64,000 nucleotides of DNA from NCBI GenBank assembly GCA_029098505.1, contig JAQXOE010000001.1, forward strand, positions 1 to 64,000, in the 5' to 3' direction. A program made the position numbers and the translations under genes. This stretch comes from Bacteroidales bacterium (lineage in GTDB: Bacteria > Bacteroidota > Bacteroidia > Bacteroidales > UBA932). Under the pieces are notes generated by a model. It saw only the letters and a program-made list of their open reading frames with translations, was not told the DNA's origin and did not search any database. The stretch's first letter is position 1. Each line of letters begins with the position of its first letter. Shown one piece after another: positions 62,641 through 64,000 of this stretch.

Positions 62641-64000
62641 ATGAAATTCAGATATTTTCTTTTAGGAGCCGCAATTGTTGCATCGCTTTCAAGCTGTAAC
62701 GAGAAGGAATTCCTCGATATTATGCCACAGGGTTCGTTGAATGACGGCGTAATGGCTTCCAGCGAGGGCCTTCCTTATCTTCTTAATGCTGCGTATTCTG
62801 CACTTGCAGGCCCGAATACCACTTTCGGAGCTATGGGTGCTCCTGTGAATCACTGGCTCGAAGGTGAGCTCCGTGCCGACAATGCCTACAAGGGCGGCGG
62901 CGGTCCTTCGGACAATGCCGGTTTCCACAATATTGAAACCTATGTTGTCGATGCTACACACGGCACACCGAACAACATCTGGGTTGCTCTCTACAATTCT
63001 GTAAAGCGTACCAATTCAGCACTTCAGGTGCTTGCTACAGTTGACTCTGACAAAGTTCCTGAGAAGGAAACTTATGTGGCTGAGATGCGTGCTCTCAGAG
63101 CCCACTACTATTTCGAGCTTGTCCGTCACTTCAACAAGACAGTATGGATTGATGAGACCGTACCTGAGAAGGAGTATATCAATATCAAAAATGATGAATA
63201 CACCAGAGACGAGTTGCTCGGTATGATAGCCAAGGAATTCGAGGAGGCTGCTGCTGTTCTTCCTGAGTCTTTCAAGGATGCTGGCCGTGTCAATAAATAT
63301 GTTGCCAAGGCATATGCAGCCAAGGTTTATCTCTACAAGGCATACCGTCAGGATGAGAGCAATCATAAGCTTGTATCCATTGACAAGGCTGATATGGAGA
63401 AGGTGGTTTCTCTCACCGGTGATGTCATTTCAAGCGGCAGATATGGCCTCTTTGAGGATTTCCAGATGCTCGATATGGTAGCTCACGAGAATGGAAAGGA
63501 GTCTATCTTCGCTATTCAGTATTCTACCAATGACGGCGCTACTATGCAGCTCCCTTGGGCATATTGCGGTGTAGGTCACGTAAACTGGAGTGCACTTCTC
63601 AATACCCCTAAGGGCCCTTATAACGGTGACGACTTCTTCAAGTCCAGCCAGGACCTTGTCAATGCCTTCCAGACCGGAAAGGACGGACTCCCGCTCCTTG
63701 ACGGCTCTTGGCAGACACGTGACTACGATGTTGTCGAGGAAACCATTATGGACGATGGCAGCAAGAGATATACCAATACTCACATCGATTCACCTGTGGA
63801 TCCGCGTCTCGACTTTATTATCGGTCGTATCAATGTGCGCTGGAAGACCTATACCGTTGAGCCTGTTACTGCGCTCTGGTACAGAGATTTCAACTCCTAT
63901 GGCTATCACTTCGTAAAGCGTTTCCTCGTTTCTCCTGACTCAGGTGACCTTGCAACCACTTATCCTTGGGGTAATTCTGCTCTCAACTACCAGATCATCC
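62641..64000 (+). CDS. SusD/RagB-family nutrient-binding lipoprotein (cut by window end)
   Basis: The frame opens at ATG 62641, 25 nt after the susC stop, and stays open to the window end, 453 codons. A lipoprotein signal, MKFRYFLLGAAIVASLSSCN, ends at Cys19. NEKEFLDIMPQGSLND and VAEMRALRAHYYFELVRHFN are the usual SusD landmarks, including the TPR helix. SSGRYGLFEDFQML also fits. It is the surface lid of the SusC barrel. The C-terminal third lies outside the window. Confidence 0.93.
   Translation, partial: MKFRYFLLGAAIVASLSSCNEKEFLDIMPQGSLNDGVMASSEGLPYLLNAAYSALAGPNTTFGAMGAPVNHWLEGELRADNAYKGGGGPSDNAGFHNIETYVVDATHGTPNNIWVALYNSVKRTNSALQVLATVDSDKVPEKETYVAEMRALRAHYYFELVRHFNKTVWIDETVPEKEYINIKNDEYTRDELLGMIAKEFEEAAAVLPESFKDAGRVNKYVAKAYAAKVYLYKAYRQDESNHKLVSIDKADMEKVVSLTGDVISSGRYGLFEDFQMLDMVAHENGKESIFAIQYSTNDGATMQLPWAYCGVGHVNWSALLNTPKGPYNGDDFFKSSQDLVNAFQTGKDGLPLLDGSWQTRDYDVVEETIMDDGSKRYTNTHIDSPVDPRLDFIIGRINVRWKTYTVEPVTALWYRDFNSYGYHFVKRFLVSPDSGDLATTYPWGNSALNYQII

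Overview
The window looks like a chromosomal segment of a member of the Bacteroidetes (order Bacteroidales; genus not resolvable). It contains a SusC/SusD pair and Bacteroidetes-type promoters (TTTG, 17-20 nt spacer, TAnnTTTG). Shine-Dalgarno sequences are often weak, and the gene content is typical: a fused aspartokinase/homoserine dehydrogenase, AGCS and POT carriers, an M20C dipeptidase. There is no phage, transposase, integrase or CRISPR array. The accessory part is a surface polysaccharide locus.

Layout. (1) 1-10892, minus strand: capsule/O-antigen cluster read from an initiating sugar-phosphate transferase through rfbA, rfbC, a pyruvyl transferase, a run of glycosyltransferases and a Wzy-type polymerase to a GT4 cut by the window edge. 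Two members are wrecks: a flippase (wzx) remnant and the tail of a GT4. (2) 11214-20865: a DUF4332 protein, a type-B carboxylesterase, a transglutaminase-like lipoprotein, cutC, a methyltransferase, ettA, a GDSL hydrolase and a membrane-bound LytTR regulator whose promoter is packed with GTGACTAA boxes. (3) 20895-36728, minus strand: branched-chain and aspartate-family amino acid synthesis. ilvD-ilvB-ilvN-ilvC-leuA-leuC-leuD-(leuA/cimA-like)-leuB-ilvE sit behind one promoter, a 19-codon leader peptide that is 12/19 Leu/Ile/Val, and an intrinsic terminator: a textbook attenuator layout. Upstream lie metX-thrA, overlapping by 13 bp, with an Lrp/AsnC regulator divergent from metX. (4) 37367-46335: a small secreted protein, a PuuD-like/M19 dipeptidase fusion, an AGCS symporter, a 740-bp scar region with repeats and a gene fragment, a tRNA-Arg(ACG) behind rplS, dnaJ-grpE and an ABC-F ATPase. 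(5) 46348-56143, minus strand: trkA, a GT2, slyD, pmbA-tldD, a zeta-toxin-like kinase, a TIGR02757 protein, pepD and an LpxL-type acyltransferase. (6) 56247-64000, plus strand: two tandem POT peptide transporters, then a susC/susD pair, the last cut by the window end.

The most notable signals are the candidate ilv/leu translational attenuator, the palindromic operator cluster over the LytTR promoter, a dispersed palindromic element found twice next to tandem repeats, the periplasmic gamma-glutamyl hydrolase/dipeptidase fusion, and the decayed wzx at its usual locus position. All family calls come from reading motifs by eye; no database search was run.
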